64,000 bases of DNA from Commensalibacter papalotli (ex Servin-Garciduenas et al. 2014) (lineage in GTDB: Bacteria > Pseudomonadota > Alphaproteobacteria > Acetobacterales > Acetobacteraceae), in the NCBI RefSeq assembly GCF_000527695.1, contig NZ_ATSX01000001.1, positions 930,001 through 994,000 of the forward strand. The letters are read 5' to 3'. The translations under genes and the position numbers were made by a program. The notes beneath the pieces were generated by a model. The model was given only the letters and a program-made list of their open reading frames with translations. It did not search any database and was not told the origin of the DNA. Positions 1 through 10,275 of the stretch are shown here, one piece after another; the first letter of the stretch is position 1; each line of letters opens with the position of its first letter.

Positions 1-1
1 T

Positions 2-79
2 TTGAAAAAACGTAATAATCAACTCATGCAAAAAAAAGATAATCTAAATAGCCAACAATGGTATTTCCAAGATTTGTAA
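2..79 (+). CDS. Possible 3' end of an upstream gene (partial)
   Basis: An open frame enters from the left edge and stops with TAA at 77-79, giving about 25 residues that end in QQWYFQDL. It could be the C-terminus of a plus-strand gene that converges on recQ. The piece is too short to recognise and could be chance. Confidence 0.25.
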   Translation: MKKRNNQLMQKKDNLNSQQWYFQDL

Positions 80-209
80 CACTTAGTTCACCATGAACAC
101 CACAATACAAACGAAAATTACATCAATAACACGAATTAAATAGTTAACTTTAAAATGAGTGAGCTCGCTAATAAATCATATCCATAGTCTAAGAATATAT
201 AAGATTTCC

Positions 210-2045
210 TTAACGGTGAATATACTCCAACAAAATCTGACCGTAACGTTCAATTTTACTGTCTCCAATTCCTTTTACATTTTTCAATGCTTCTATATTC
301 TGAGGGCACGTTATTGCTATTTCTCGTAAAACCGCATCATGAAAAATGATATAAGGAGGAACTTCTTGCTCTCTGGCCTCAGATAAACGCCACAATTTCA
401 ATTGATCAAAGATATGTTGCTGTTCTTGAGAAAGTTCTATTTGCTGTGGATAAGCATGCGTTTTCTCAGAGCGAACCTGAACAATATCCTCTCTTAAGTA
501 AAGCTGTTCGTTGCCTTTTAAAAGTGGCAACGCTTTGTCTTGATTAAGAAACAAGTTAGAATGTTCTGCACCTTGCCTTAATGCATCTTTGGCCATTAAT
601 TGTCGGATGACAGCACGCCAAAACTGATTGGGTTTATCTTTACCAATACCAAATACAGGCAACTGATCATGTTGATAATTATCAATATGATCACTCTTTT
701 TTCCTCTTAAAACATTAATAATGTGTATAGCACCAAAACGTTGGCCAGTTCTATAAACCGCTGATAACACTTTTTGTGCGGCAACCGTACCATTAAACAA
801 AGAAACAGGATACTTACAATTATCGCAATGACCACAAGGTTCTTGTAACTCTTCACCGAAACAACGCAGTAAAATCTGTGTTCGACAATCTGTTGTCTCA
901 GCGAATGCGATCATGGTATTTAATCTTGACCTAGCAATTCTTTTTTGTTCTTCATTACTGTTGGATTGTTCTAACCAATAACGAGCCTTAACTATATCCT
1001 CACCCCCATAGAGTAATACAGTTTCTGCTGGATCACCATCCCTGCCCGCACGGCCAATTTGTTGGTAATAGTGCTCTGGTCCTTTGGGCATATCCAAATG
1101 CACGACCAATCTTACATCAGGGCGATCAATTCCCATACCAAAAGCAATCGTAGCCACAATGATAACAGGCTCTCCTGAGCGAAATCGCAACAATACCGTT
1201 CGTTTTTCAAGAGCAGATAAGCCTGCATGATACGCCAAAGCCGTAAAGCCACGATCAACAAGCATAGCCGCAATGCGCTCTGCTTTATTACGGCTACCAC
1301 AATAAATAATACAGGCTTCTTCTGAATGTTTTTGTAAAATCGTTAAAAGCTGCTTTGTTTCACCTTCTTTAGGTATTGCTCTAATGAATAAATTAGTTCG
1401 ATGAAAACTAGCCTGTAAGATTTGAACATCTGGCATACCCAAAGAAACAATAATATCTTGCTTGGTTGTTGGATCTGCTGTTGCTGTTAAAGCAATTCTG
1501 GGAACGCCTGGAAATTCTTTGGATAAATTTGTCATTAATCGATATTCAGGGCGAAAATCATGCCCCCACACTGAAACGCAATGCGCCTCATCAATAGCGA
1601 TTAATGATAATGGAATTTTCTTTAAAAATCGTAACATTTCATCAGAAAGCAATCGTTCTGGTGAAATATAGAGCATATCAAGTGATCCACTGAGCATATC
1701 TTGACGAATAGTCGTCGCTTCTTGAGGCTCTAGCTCTGAGTGTAAAGCCCCTGCATTAATACCCAGCTGGCGTAAGGCAGCGACTTGATCGTTCATTAAT
1801 GCGATAAGTGGGGAAATAATTAACCCCATACCTGCTCTGCATAAAGATGGGATTTGATAACAAATGCTTTTTCCACCCCCTGTCGGCATTAACAACAGCA
1901 CATCTTGACCTTGCATAACAAAATCAATGGCTTGTTGTTGTAAACCTCTGAAATGTTCATATCCGAAAACATGTTCCAGAACCCCTTGGGGGGAGATACC
2001 CTTCCTTATTGAATCTTCGTCATTTAATAAAGAAGGTAATATCAT
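210..2045 (-). CDS. recQ: ATP-dependent DNA helicase RecQ
   Basis: This is a 611-residue 3'-5' superfamily 2 DNA helicase acting in recombinational repair and replication-fork maintenance. The Walker A motif PTGGGKS lies near residue 55, the DEAH box at 152-155 and the second RecA lobe at about 210-350, including the QIGRAGRDG motif. A zinc-binding RQC cysteine cluster (CGHCDNC) lies near residue 410, and an HRDC domain at about 530-611 carries the VKGIGDSKIERYG segment. The length matches bacterial RecQ. The ATG start is 12 bases downstream of the OmpA-like lipoprotein gene on the same strand, so the two may be cotranscribed. Identification is firm. Confidence 0.97.
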   Translation of the reverse strand: MILPSLLNDEDSIRKGISPQGVLEHVFGYEHFRGLQQQAIDFVMQGQDVLLLMPTGGGKSICYQIPSLCRAGMGLIISPLIALMNDQVAALRQLGINAGALHSELEPQEATTIRQDMLSGSLDMLYISPERLLSDEMLRFLKKIPLSLIAIDEAHCVSVWGHDFRPEYRLMTNLSKEFPGVPRIALTATADPTTKQDIIVSLGMPDVQILQASFHRTNLFIRAIPKEGETKQLLTILQKHSEEACIIYCGSRNKAERIAAMLVDRGFTALAYHAGLSALEKRTVLLRFRSGEPVIIVATIAFGMGIDRPDVRLVVHLDMPKGPEHYYQQIGRAGRDGDPAETVLLYGGEDIVKARYWLEQSNSNEEQKRIARSRLNTMIAFAETTDCRTQILLRCFGEELQEPCGHCDNCKYPVSLFNGTVAAQKVLSAVYRTGQRFGAIHIINVLRGKKSDHIDNYQHDQLPVFGIGKDKPNQFWRAVIRQLMAKDALRQGAEHSNLFLNQDKALPLLKGNEQLYLREDIVQVRSEKTHAYPQQIELSQEQQHIFDQLKLWRLSEAREQEVPPYIIFHDAVLREIAITCPQNIEALKNVKGIGDSKIERYGQILLEYIHR

Positions 2046-2057
2046 AAATCAGATCTG

Positions 2058-2447
2058 TTATTTAACTTCAATTTCAACGCGACGCGCTGCAATTTGGCTT
2101 TGTCTTTGTTCTGGTTGTTGTGCTTTGTCATCAACACGACTTTTATCAATACCCTCGGAAACGATTTGTTGTGCAACTGCTTGTGTGCGTTGAGCAGCCA
2201 TCATTTCATCCAAGGATAAATCACCATAAACTGCTGCATATCCCTCTACATAAACTTTTTTCTCTGGAAAGCTTTTTGCATATCTTACTGCTTGATCAAT
2301 TGTTGTCATTGCAGCATCATCCAATTCACTGGAAGCAAATGGAAAAAACACCACATAAGTTCTATCATTATTAGGTGTTAAATTTGATGGTTGTGAACAA
2401 GCCGCCAGCATAAAAGAGCCAAATATAATTGGTAAAAAACGACGCAT
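2058..2447 (-). CDS. OmpA-like domain outer-membrane lipoprotein
   Basis: The protein has 129 residues. It begins with a lipoprotein signal (positive n-region, hydrophobic core, lipobox LAAC with the lipidated Cys near residue 17). The rest resembles an OmpA C-terminal peptidoglycan-associating domain: a beta strand with FFPFASSELD, then VYVEGYAAVYGD, and a closing ARRVEIEV strand. Known members anchor the outer membrane to peptidoglycan. It is much shorter than OmpA or Pal, with little linker. It lies directly upstream of recQ, with an AT-rich gap before cydC. The exact role is not known. Confidence 0.8.
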   Translation of the reverse strand: MRRFLPIIFGSFMLAACSQPSNLTPNNDRTYVVFFPFASSELDDAAMTTIDQAVRYAKSFPEKKVYVEGYAAVYGDLSLDEMMAAQRTQAVAQQIVSEGIDKSRVDDKAQQPEQRQSQIAARRVEIEVK

Positions 2448-2535
2448 TTAATTTTCCTTAACTTTAAAGCACAAAGCTATAATAACTTACCTCGTAACAT
2501 ACCCACATTTTAACATAAAAAATATAAAAATTTTT

Positions 2536-4218
2536 TTAATTTAAAGAAATCAAACGAGTGTCAGATAAACGCCATACTTTATCAAGCTTTTCCACGCCCG
2601 TAAGGCGATGAGCAATCAAAATAATAGTTCGATTAGAGGCAACCTGATTTAAAATATTAAAAAATTCAGCCTCTGTATCTGCATCAAGTCCTGTTGTGGG
2701 CTCATCAAGTAACAGAATCGGTGCCTTCGATAGTAAAGTTCTGGCCAACGCAATACGACGCCCCTGCCCTCCAGAAACCTTTATACCACCTTCACCCAAC
2801 CAAGTATCCAATCCATCAGGCATAGCTTTAACAACATCAGCAACCGCAGCCTCGGACAAAGCCTGCCATAACTCATCATCAGTTGCCTGAGGATGGCTGA
2901 GTAATAAATTTTGACGAATCGTATCATCAAATAAATGCGTATTTTGTGAAAGCCAAGCAATTTTTGTGCGTACAGAATCCTCGCTTATAAGGGCAATATC
3001 TTTCCCCCCTAGGGTAATATTACCTTCTTGAGGTACGATGACCTTTAACAACAATGCTGCTAATGTCGATTTACCCGCACCTGAAGGGCCGATAATAGCC
3101 ACTCTTTGTCCTTGAAGGATTGTAAGGTTTAAATCACGATATACAAAAGGTTGATTCTTATCCCACTGAAATCCTAAATGATTAAACTGAATATCTGTTT
3201 GCTCAGGAGCTTGCTCTGTCCCTTTGGGAATATTATCAACATGATCTTGATTAACGCCAACTACACGCGTTGCAGCATTAATAATTTGACCCGTTAATCC
3301 ACCAGCTCGGGTTAAAGGAATCACGACTTCAAAAGCAGTAATAACTAAAAATAAACAAACAACAATATGAGCTGCACCTATTCCGTGAAAGCCAATATTC
3401 AAAGCTGCCGCTAAAACAAGTAAAACAGCTATTTGACTTAATACAAAAGAGATAAAACTCATCAAAGCTATTTTCTTAGCCTGATGAAATTGCTTATAAA
3501 ATAGTACCTTTTCTCTATCTTCTAATAAATCCTCAATACGGCTTTCAGCACCAAAGGCACGAATTTCCCTGAGACCGTGAATAAAATCCAAAACACTTAT
3601 TCTGAGCTGTGCGACAGAGTGCAGCAAGGTTTGTCCATGTTTTTTGGTAATTAATGCTGAAATAATAGGACAAACAAAGCCTGCCAGAAAATATAATCCA
3701 GCAACACATACAGCCAAAGGTATGTGAATAGACCCAATAATAACTAGTAAAACTATGAATGTTAATATTGACCCCGCAAAAGGTAACATTAACCGTAAAT
3801 ACAAACCATCTAACGTCTCAATATCAGAGACAAGACGGGACAAAACGTCTCCACTGTGACGAAAACCCAGGCCTGCTGCTGCCCCTTTGGATAGTTTAGA
3901 AAAAAACCAAACTCGAAGATCAGCAATCGCTTTGAACATTACATTATGAGTGTATAAACGCTCTACATAACGCATGCACAGGCGTCCGCCACCTAGCATT
4001 TTTAAGAACACAGAGCTGATAATCGCCATTCCCATCGCTGCAAATGCGATCTTACCTCCAGCAGAAGCCATTAAGGTCAAACCCAAAGCCAGTGCAATTA
4101 AAGAGAAGACAATCCCTATCATTAACGAAACGAAATGAGGTTTCCAAATTTTAAAAATTTGCTGAAAAGCTGCTTTGGGTGTTTCTTTTTGTGCCAAAGG
4201 ATCTTGAAATTCAGACAT
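2536..4218 (-). CDS. cydC: Heterodimeric ABC exporter CydC (cytochrome bd assembly)
   Basis: The protein has 560 residues. An N-terminal six-helix ABC exporter domain (about 25-310) is followed by an ATPase domain with Walker A GPSGAGKS at 377-384, signature VSGGQ near 482 and Walker B LLLDEPT near 503. CydDC is known to export cysteine/glutathione and to bind haem, and is needed to assemble the cytochrome bd quinol oxidase in the periplasm. The gene follows cydD with a one-base gap, so the pair is an operon with coupled translation. cydAB is not in this window. Confidence 0.93.
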   Translation of the reverse strand: MSEFQDPLAQKETPKAAFQQIFKIWKPHFVSLMIGIVFSLIALALGLTLMASAGGKIAFAAMGMAIISSVFLKMLGGGRLCMRYVERLYTHNVMFKAIADLRVWFFSKLSKGAAAGLGFRHSGDVLSRLVSDIETLDGLYLRLMLPFAGSILTFIVLLVIIGSIHIPLAVCVAGLYFLAGFVCPIISALITKKHGQTLLHSVAQLRISVLDFIHGLREIRAFGAESRIEDLLEDREKVLFYKQFHQAKKIALMSFISFVLSQIAVLLVLAAALNIGFHGIGAAHIVVCLFLVITAFEVVIPLTRAGGLTGQIINAATRVVGVNQDHVDNIPKGTEQAPEQTDIQFNHLGFQWDKNQPFVYRDLNLTILQGQRVAIIGPSGAGKSTLAALLLKVIVPQEGNITLGGKDIALISEDSVRTKIAWLSQNTHLFDDTIRQNLLLSHPQATDDELWQALSEAAVADVVKAMPDGLDTWLGEGGIKVSGGQGRRIALARTLLSKAPILLLDEPTTGLDADTEAEFFNILNQVASNRTIILIAHRLTGVEKLDKVWRLSDTRLISLN

Positions 4219-4219
4219 C

Positions 4220-5923
4220 TTATTTCACCTCTGTCTGAGCAATAATATGCCCATGATCAAGTTCAATATGATTTCCCTTGAGTTTTTGTCCCAAAGCAGA
4301 ATGTGTTGCCATAATAACGGTTCTGTTTTGTGCTAAATCAACCAAGCTCTTGAAAATATCTTGTTCGGTAACTGGATCTAAATGTGCTGTTGGCTCATCA
4401 AGGAATAATAAAGACGCATTTTTAAGATAGGCTCTGGCGATTGCTACTCTTTGTGCCTGCCCTCCCGACAATCCATATCCTCCCTCACCAATCACAGTAT
4501 CAAGTCCTTTTGGTAAAGATTCTAAATATTGATCAATTGCTGCGGCTTTTACGGCTTTTTGTAGTTCTTCTTGTGTTGCATCAGGTTTTGCAAATAGGAT
4601 ATTTTCTTTGATAGTTCCTAGAAATATAACAGGTTTTTGACCAATCCAAGCCGTTAAATCAGATAGTGAATTATGATTAATCAGAGAAGCATCTTGACCA
4701 TTAAATAAAATCTTGCCTGAAGTTGGTTTAATAAAACCTAGTAACATACTGATAATTGTAGATTTTCCTGCACCAGACGCCCCAATTAAAAGCGTTGTGC
4801 TATTCGGTGCAACTTCAAAACTGATCTGGTCAACTGCACGCCCTCTTTTTTTATCCCAAATATATGAGACGTTATCAAAAACAATACTAACAGGTTTATT
4901 TTTAGATAAAATTACTGTTTTTTCTACCTCATGACCAATCTCTGGCAACTCAACCGCTGAAGCCGCTGCACCTGTTAATTTCGCTTTGTCTTGGTATGCT
5001 AGGGCAAGGCTACGTAAGGGTGCAAAAAAATCAGGAATGATTAATAAAGCAAATAAAGCATGAACTACTGGAATTGTGACTGCACCTTGTTCAGCAGCTG
5101 CAAAATGTCGCACATCCATGATCGCAACCAAAATAATAGCGACAATCATAGCACAATCAATTGAGGCCGAAGATAAAAAAGCCACGCGCAACACTTTCAT
5201 CGTCCTAAACCTGAGCTCATTTGCAGATTGCGCAATCTTTTTTGCTTCATCTTCAGCTCTACCAGCCAAGACAATTGTTGCAATTCCTTGAATACGGTCC
5301 AAAAATCGAGCTTGCAAGCGTGTCATTGCTAAAAATTGTTGTCTTGCCGCAACGGCAGCGCCGATACCAAAAACTGCTTGTGCAATTGGTACCATTAATC
5401 CGCATACCCCTATTACCAAAGCTGCCCATGGTTGAACTAAATAAACACAAACTAAAATAATTAACGGGGATACTAGCCATAATACTGAAGCAGGAAGCCA
5501 TCTGGAAAAATAACCATCCAAAGACTCTACCTGATCGACAATTAAGGTTGCCAAGCCACCCCCTGATTGTCGATATAAAATCGATGGACCAATTTGCATA
5601 ATTTGTTGAACAAAATCTTTGCGTAACCGATGACGCGCTTTTAACCCAATTTTAGCACTTAATAAATCTTCGCTATAAATAATCATCCCTTTAATTATAA
5701 ATAAAATAACAAAACTAGCTAGTAATATAGATGGATCAAACCCAAGAGAAAACAATAAAGAAGGAACCAGTAAAATACCCAAGATTTGCGCAACACAACA
5801 TGCCAATGCAACAGCAATAAAGCTGGATATAATTCCCAATATTATAAGTGGCAAAACTGCCTTTTTTCCAATTTTAGTTTGCTGTTTCGTCCAATTTTTA
5901 ATTTTTGCTTTATTATTTTGCAT
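4220..5923 (-). CDS. cydD: Heterodimeric ABC exporter CydD (cytochrome bd assembly)
   Basis: This is the partner of CydC, about 567 residues from the ATG at 5923. Hydrophobic helices fill the first 330 residues. The nucleotide-binding domain has Walker A GASGAGKS near residue 380, signature LSGGQAQR and Walker B LLFLDEPT. A GTG at 5947 would add eight residues, but no clear ribosome-binding site precedes it, so I prefer the ATG. The gene is first in the cydDC operon and diverges from the glycosyltransferase at 6138. Family assignment is firm; telling D from C rests on gene order and N-terminal sequence. Confidence 0.92.
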   Translation of the reverse strand: MQNNKAKIKNWTKQQTKIGKKAVLPLIILGIISSFIAVALACCVAQILGILLVPSLLFSLGFDPSILLASFVILFIIKGMIIYSEDLLSAKIGLKARHRLRKDFVQQIMQIGPSILYRQSGGGLATLIVDQVESLDGYFSRWLPASVLWLVSPLIILVCVYLVQPWAALVIGVCGLMVPIAQAVFGIGAAVAARQQFLAMTRLQARFLDRIQGIATIVLAGRAEDEAKKIAQSANELRFRTMKVLRVAFLSSASIDCAMIVAIILVAIMDVRHFAAAEQGAVTIPVVHALFALLIIPDFFAPLRSLALAYQDKAKLTGAAASAVELPEIGHEVEKTVILSKNKPVSIVFDNVSYIWDKKRGRAVDQISFEVAPNSTTLLIGASGAGKSTIISMLLGFIKPTSGKILFNGQDASLINHNSLSDLTAWIGQKPVIFLGTIKENILFAKPDATQEELQKAVKAAAIDQYLESLPKGLDTVIGEGGYGLSGGQAQRVAIARAYLKNASLLFLDEPTAHLDPVTEQDIFKSLVDLAQNRTVIMATHSALGQKLKGNHIELDHGHIIAQTEVK

Positions 5924-6137
5924 GTAAATCCGCTTTGTCCAATCCACAAGACCAAGTGTTTATAGGCGTTTAACTATGGTTCTATCTATAATTAGCCGAC
6001 CTAACAAGTAAAATTTATTTTTTTACTGTTACTAAAATAAAACAACTAATTTACTTTCAAACATTAATGCTTTTAAAAAATAAGTCTCATGTGTTAAACA
6101 ATTATTTAATTCATAATTTAAATGAAACACAAATATC

Positions 6138-6878
6138 ATGATGAATAATAAAAAAATAACGGTTGTTTTACCTGCATATAATGCGGCTCAGACATTACAA
6201 AGAACTTTTGATGAGATTCCTCAAGATCTTATAGATGATATTATTCTAACTGATGATGCAAGCAAAGATGAAACAGCTAAAATCGCCCAAAAGTTAAATA
6301 TTTATACCATTATTCATGCCAAAAACAAAGGATATGGTGCAAATCAAAAAACCTGTTACAAAGCCGCTTTGGAAAGAGGGGCTGATGTCGTTATTATGTT
6401 ACATCCTGATTATCAATACAGCCCTAAATTATTGAGAGCTATGGTCAGTATGTTAACTTCAGGCCATTATGATGCTGTTATTGCCTCTCGTATTTTGGGA
6501 AAAGGTGCTTTGAAAGGTGGAATGCCACTTTATAAATATATTGCCAATCGTGGCTTAACATTTATTCAAAATATTTTACTTAATAGTAAGCTTTCAGAAT
6601 ACCATACAGGATACAGAGGATGGACCAAAGAAGTCCTAAAAGCCTTGCCTCTTGATCGCTGTTCAGACGATTTTATCTTCGACAATCAGATGTTAGCACA
6701 AGCTATTAATCAAAATTTTAGTATTGGGGAAATTTCTTGCCCAACTAAATATTTTAAAGAAGCTTCTTCTATTAACTTAAAACGCAGCACTATTTATGGG
6801 CTGGGCGTATTAAAGACATCAATTGAGTATCGGTTACATAAATTGGGGCTGATTTCAAATACACTATTCAAAAAATAA
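6138..6878 (+). CDS. Family 2 glycosyltransferase, polyprenyl-phosphate sugar synthase-like
   Basis: The protein has 246 residues with a GT-A fold. [12 protein letters not shown] lies at the N-terminus, then the nucleotide-binding TDDASKD, the metal site HPDYQY at about 94-99, and HTGYRGW. This layout matches the dolichol-phosphate mannose synthase (DPM1)-like branch of GT2, which transfers a sugar from a nucleotide donor to a polyprenyl phosphate on the cytoplasmic face. No C-terminal membrane helices are seen, so it would be peripheral. It is first in a plus-strand run with a VTT protein, three GT-C-like proteins and an acyltransferase, which fits supplying lipid-linked sugar to them. The sugar is unknown. 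Confidence 0.85.
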   Translation: MMNNKKITVVLPAYNAAQTLQRTFDEIPQDLIDDIILTDDASKDETAKIAQKLNIYTIIHAKNKGYGANQKTCYKAALERGADVVIMLHPDYQYSPKLLRAMVSMLTSGHYDAVIASRILGKGALKGGMPLYKYIANRGLTFIQNILLNSKLSEYHTGYRGWTKEVLKALPLDRCSDDFIFDNQMLAQAINQNFSIGEISCPTKYFKEASSINLKRSTIYGLGVLKTSIEYRLHKLGLISNTLFKK

Positions 6879-6884
6879 ATTATT

Positions 6885-7601
6885 ATGTCTCAAAAAACTT
6901 CTAAAAAATCATTTTGTTTATTTATCTTTTTTTTGGTCGCGATTAGCATAATTGGAGCCTGGATCTTAATCAGTCGTAATACAGATACTCTTCATCAATT
7001 AATAGAATTCTATCAACAAAGAAAACAAGCCTCTACCCTCAAAGAGCTTATTATCAGCGAAATTATACAAGTTATTATTGCCTTATGTGGCGTATTACCT
7101 GCATCCACTGCTGCTTTTGGTTCTGGTGCTTTGTATGGTATATTGCAGGGGTTTATCCTTTCTGCTATTGCCACCTTGATTGGCGCTTTTATTTCGTTTT
7201 ATCTTAGTCGCTCTATCTTTAGATCGTTTATAGAAAAATTTTTAAAACGATCTTCAAGAATGCAAAAACTGGATAATTTACTTCATCTTGATGGTTGGAA
7301 ACTGGTGTGCTTATTACGTATTTCACCCATTATGCCTTTTGCTTTAACCAGTTATGCTTTGGGGTTGACGTCTATTTCTGTAAGAGCTTATCTCATTGGA
7401 ACTCTTGCTTCTTTACCAGCCTTGTTTGGTTATGTCGTCATGGGGCATATCGCCAGCACAGAAGTTACTTCTTTACAAACACAACATATTGCTTCTATTA
7501 AACATCTATTATTAGCCATTGCTTTTATTGGAACAGGACTACTAATTTGGCATTTAGGAAAAATTGTCAATAAAATTATCAAACTCCCTGACCCTAACTA
7601 A
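6885..7601 (+). CDS. TVP38/TMEM64 (VTT/DedA-like) membrane protein
   Basis: The 238-residue integral membrane protein starts six bases after the glycosyltransferase stop. An N-terminal helix (about 12-32) is followed by the VTT domain, with GVLPASTAAFGSGALYG, a re-entrant-like segment, and LLRISPIMPFALTSYALGLT, the family-typical R/P-rich motif. VTT/DedA proteins are linked to transbilayer movement of lipids, including undecaprenyl phosphate carriers. In this neighbourhood a role in recycling or flipping a polyprenyl carrier is a reasonable inference but unproven. Confidence 0.85.
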   Translation: MSQKTSKKSFCLFIFFLVAISIIGAWILISRNTDTLHQLIEFYQQRKQASTLKELIISEIIQVIIALCGVLPASTAAFGSGALYGILQGFILSAIATLIGAFISFYLSRSIFRSFIEKFLKRSSRMQKLDNLLHLDGWKLVCLLRISPIMPFALTSYALGLTSISVRAYLIGTLASLPALFGYVVMGHIASTEVTSLQTQHIASIKHLLLAIAFIGTGLLIWHLGKIVNKIIKLPDPN

Positions 7602-7652
7602 ATAAATTTAAAACGTATTTTATCTTTTAGTATATAGTGAAAGTCTTATATT

Positions 7653-8975
7653 TTGTCTGGCAATATATTAGATAAACGCAGTAATCAAACCAGCCTCTTA
7701 CTATTTGTTTATATATTATTTCTTTTTATTCGTGCTCCTAATATCTTTACTCAAGGCCGCTTTTGGGCAGAAGAAGGATATATATTTTACGCTAATGCTT
7801 ATAATATGAGCCCCTTGAACGCTTTATTTGTGGTTTTTGGTGGATATATTAATCTAGGTGCCAGCGGCGCCACCTTAATTGCCAGATATTTATATATTCC
7901 TTTAGAATTCGCACCTTACTTTACAATCTTTGTTGGATTGGTTGTTCAAATCACTCCTATATATTTGTTATTAACAGCTAGAGATGAATGGCTATCCCCT
8001 TTTTACGTTCGATTACTGGCAACTTTATTGCTATTATTCGTTCCAGAATCCTCTGAAATATCTTTACAAAGCCTTCATCTTCAATTTCACCTTGCGTTGG
8101 CCTGTACAATCATAGCATTCTTAAAAACGGACATCAAAAATAAACGTTACTTTAAGCTTTTTTTACTTTTTTTTGCCCCTTTATGCGGCTTACTCCCTGT
8201 TGTTCTTATTCCAGTTTTTGTCGTAAAATCTTGGCTAGAAAAAGAAAATTTACGCAATGAACAAACTATTGCACTTGTATTAGGTAGCTCAATTCAACTT
8301 TCCTTTTACTTATTTAACTTAGTACATAAAATCGATATTGATAACTTTGCAATCGTACGTCAACGCCATTTTTCTTATAATGATTTTTGTAGTGTTCTAT
8401 ATGTTAGAGATATAATCTTTCCATTTTTAGGGCATCGTTATCACGTGTCTATAGGAATTATGGCCAATATATTTCATAAAGTTGAGGCTCATCAGATTTC
8501 AATAAAAGCCTGTTTAATTTCAAGTTTTTTTATTATTTTTATCTCCAGTATTTTCATCAAATATTCCAAAACACGCAAAGGATTACTTTTTTTTATCACA
8601 GCTATACTGATGGTTTGTATTTCCATTTATGGTGTTGTTGGTGGCACAATTCAATTAGTTAATCCTTATTTTACAGAACGCTATGCATTTCTCAGCCAAG
8701 CTTTATTTGCTCTAATGCTTCTTTATTTTTCTGTAACATTACCCAGAGCAGGAAAAATTGTAGCTAATGCTACTATTATATGGGTGCTTATCGTTGGTTC
8801 TTTTAATTTTTTTCAACTGCTTCCTGAAGCTAAAGATGGCGCTGGACATGTTTGGAGGCAAGAGTTAGAAAAATGGAGAAATGATCCTGAATATCACCCT
8901 AAAATCTGGAGTAGTGGTTGGTATATGGTTATACCTAAACAACTATCTACACACACGGCACCAAAAAATAATTAG
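7653..8975 (+). CDS. Putative GT-C-type polytopic membrane protein, tandem paralogue 1
   Basis: The 440-residue protein has about ten hydrophobic segments and is not recognised as a named family. A TTG is the only usable start after an in-frame stop at 7638. After the first helix comes RFWAEEG at 36-42; paired acidic residues in the first extracytoplasmic loop are a hallmark of GT-C glycosyltransferases that use polyprenyl-phosphate sugars. Other shared blocks are GGYINLGASGATLIARY, LLTARDEWL, an LLLLFVPES..EISLQSLH segment, and ERYAFLSQ near residue 345. It is the first of three adjacent homologues. The GT-C call is inference from motif and neighbours. Confidence 0.75.
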   Translation: MSGNILDKRSNQTSLLLFVYILFLFIRAPNIFTQGRFWAEEGYIFYANAYNMSPLNALFVVFGGYINLGASGATLIARYLYIPLEFAPYFTIFVGLVVQITPIYLLLTARDEWLSPFYVRLLATLLLLFVPESSEISLQSLHLQFHLALACTIIAFLKTDIKNKRYFKLFLLFFAPLCGLLPVVLIPVFVVKSWLEKENLRNEQTIALVLGSSIQLSFYLFNLVHKIDIDNFAIVRQRHFSYNDFCSVLYVRDIIFPFLGHRYHVSIGIMANIFHKVEAHQISIKACLISSFFIIFISSIFIKYSKTRKGLLFFITAILMVCISIYGVVGGTIQLVNPYFTERYAFLSQALFALMLLYFSVTLPRAGKIVANATIIWVLIVGSFNFFQLLPEAKDGAGHVWRQELEKWRNDPEYHPKIWSSGWYMVIPKQLSTHTAPKNN

Positions 8976-8983
8976 ACATTCTG

Positions 8984-10240
8984 ATGAAGATAACTATTCA
9001 AAATTATTATGACAAAAAAAAATATCAAACTTTTTTCCTATTATTAGTAATAGCCTGTATCCATATAACGCGCTCACCAGAAGTTATCATTGAAAGTCGT
9101 TTTTGGGCAGAGGAAGGCGGATTTTTTTTAAATGCTTGGCTAAGCAATCCTATAAAATCGCTATTTTTCTCTTATGGTGGTTATCTAAATCTTCCTGTTA
9201 ATGGAGCAACACTTCTTGCCAAATGGTGTGTACCTTTAAAATACGCGCCTTATGTCACTATGATAATAGGCCTATTATTTCAACTTTTACCAACTTTTCT
9301 GATTTTAACCGCCAAAGATAAATGGCTGAGTTCTTTTAAAATCCGTTTGTTAGCCGCTTTATTACTTCTTTTCGTTCCTGAATCCCTGGAAATTTCATTA
9401 CAAAGTTTACATATTCAATTCCAGTTAACTTTAGCAACTGCAATTATTTTAATACTAGATACCCAGCCAACACATCAAAGATGGTTTAAATTAAGTATTC
9501 TATTTTTAACCGCTCTTTCTGGTGTAATAAGCATTATTTTAATTCCTCTATATTTATGTCGCTGCCTTATTGATAAAGACCGTCCTAGAATAGAACAATT
9601 CATAACATTGCTTGTTGGTAATATCATTCAATTTTCTTTTTTTTATACCTCTTTTAATCAGCGCCAATATCATACGTCCTTTACAGATTTTCTGAGTATT
9701 TTCTTTGCTAAAGATATATATCTTCCGTTATTTGGTAATAATTCTTTATCAAATCCTTATCTATTATATTTACAATCATTAGTTAAAAATCAGCAACTAC
9801 CTATATTTGCCTGTAGTGTAAGTATATTTGTTTTGCTGCTCCTAATATATTGTTTTTATAATTATCCGAGAACAAGGCTTGCTGGCTACTTATTAATTAG
9901 CGCTTTATTGAACCTTGCACTTTCCACTTTTGGAGCAATCGGTCCAAGTTACTGGTTTTTTGAACCTTATTTTAATCAACGTTATGCTTTTATAAACCAA
10001 TCATTAATGTGTCTATTATTGGTTTATTTTATTTATTCTCTACCTAAATTGGGGAAATATTTTTGTATTACTTTAAGTATTTGGTTATTAATTGCCAATA
10101 CTTATAATTATTATCATTTTGTCTCGCATTCTTATGGTGTCCCCCCGTGGAGACAACAGATAAAATTAATAAAACAAAATCCCAATATTAATATTGCAAT
10201 ATGGCCCAAAGGGTGGTTTATAAAAATACACTCTGACTGA
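8984..10240 (+). CDS. Putative GT-C-type polytopic membrane protein, tandem paralogue 2
   Basis: The protein has 418 residues and starts eight bases after paralogue 1. It shares RFWAEEG (39-45), GGYLNLPVNGATLLAKW, LLTAKDKWLSSF, FVPES..EISLQSLHIQFQLTLA, NQRYAFINQSL and a C-terminal W..QQIKLIKQNP then IWPKGW. All hydrophobic segments fall at equivalent places, so it is intact and not a decayed copy. Base composition is AT-rich like its neighbours. Its role is inferred as transfer of a polyprenyl-linked sugar to a surface glycan; the acceptor is unknown. Confidence 0.75.
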   Translation: MKITIQNYYDKKKYQTFFLLLVIACIHITRSPEVIIESRFWAEEGGFFLNAWLSNPIKSLFFSYGGYLNLPVNGATLLAKWCVPLKYAPYVTMIIGLLFQLLPTFLILTAKDKWLSSFKIRLLAALLLLFVPESLEISLQSLHIQFQLTLATAIILILDTQPTHQRWFKLSILFLTALSGVISIILIPLYLCRCLIDKDRPRIEQFITLLVGNIIQFSFFYTSFNQRQYHTSFTDFLSIFFAKDIYLPLFGNNSLSNPYLLYLQSLVKNQQLPIFACSVSIFVLLLLIYCFYNYPRTRLAGYLLISALLNLALSTFGAIGPSYWFFEPYFNQRYAFINQSLMCLLLVYFIYSLPKLGKYFCITLSIWLLIANTYNYYHFVSHSYGVPPWRQQIKLIKQNPNINIAIWPKGWFIKIHSD

Positions 10241-10275
10241 AATTATATTCATTAAACATATTCAAAGCTTTAAAT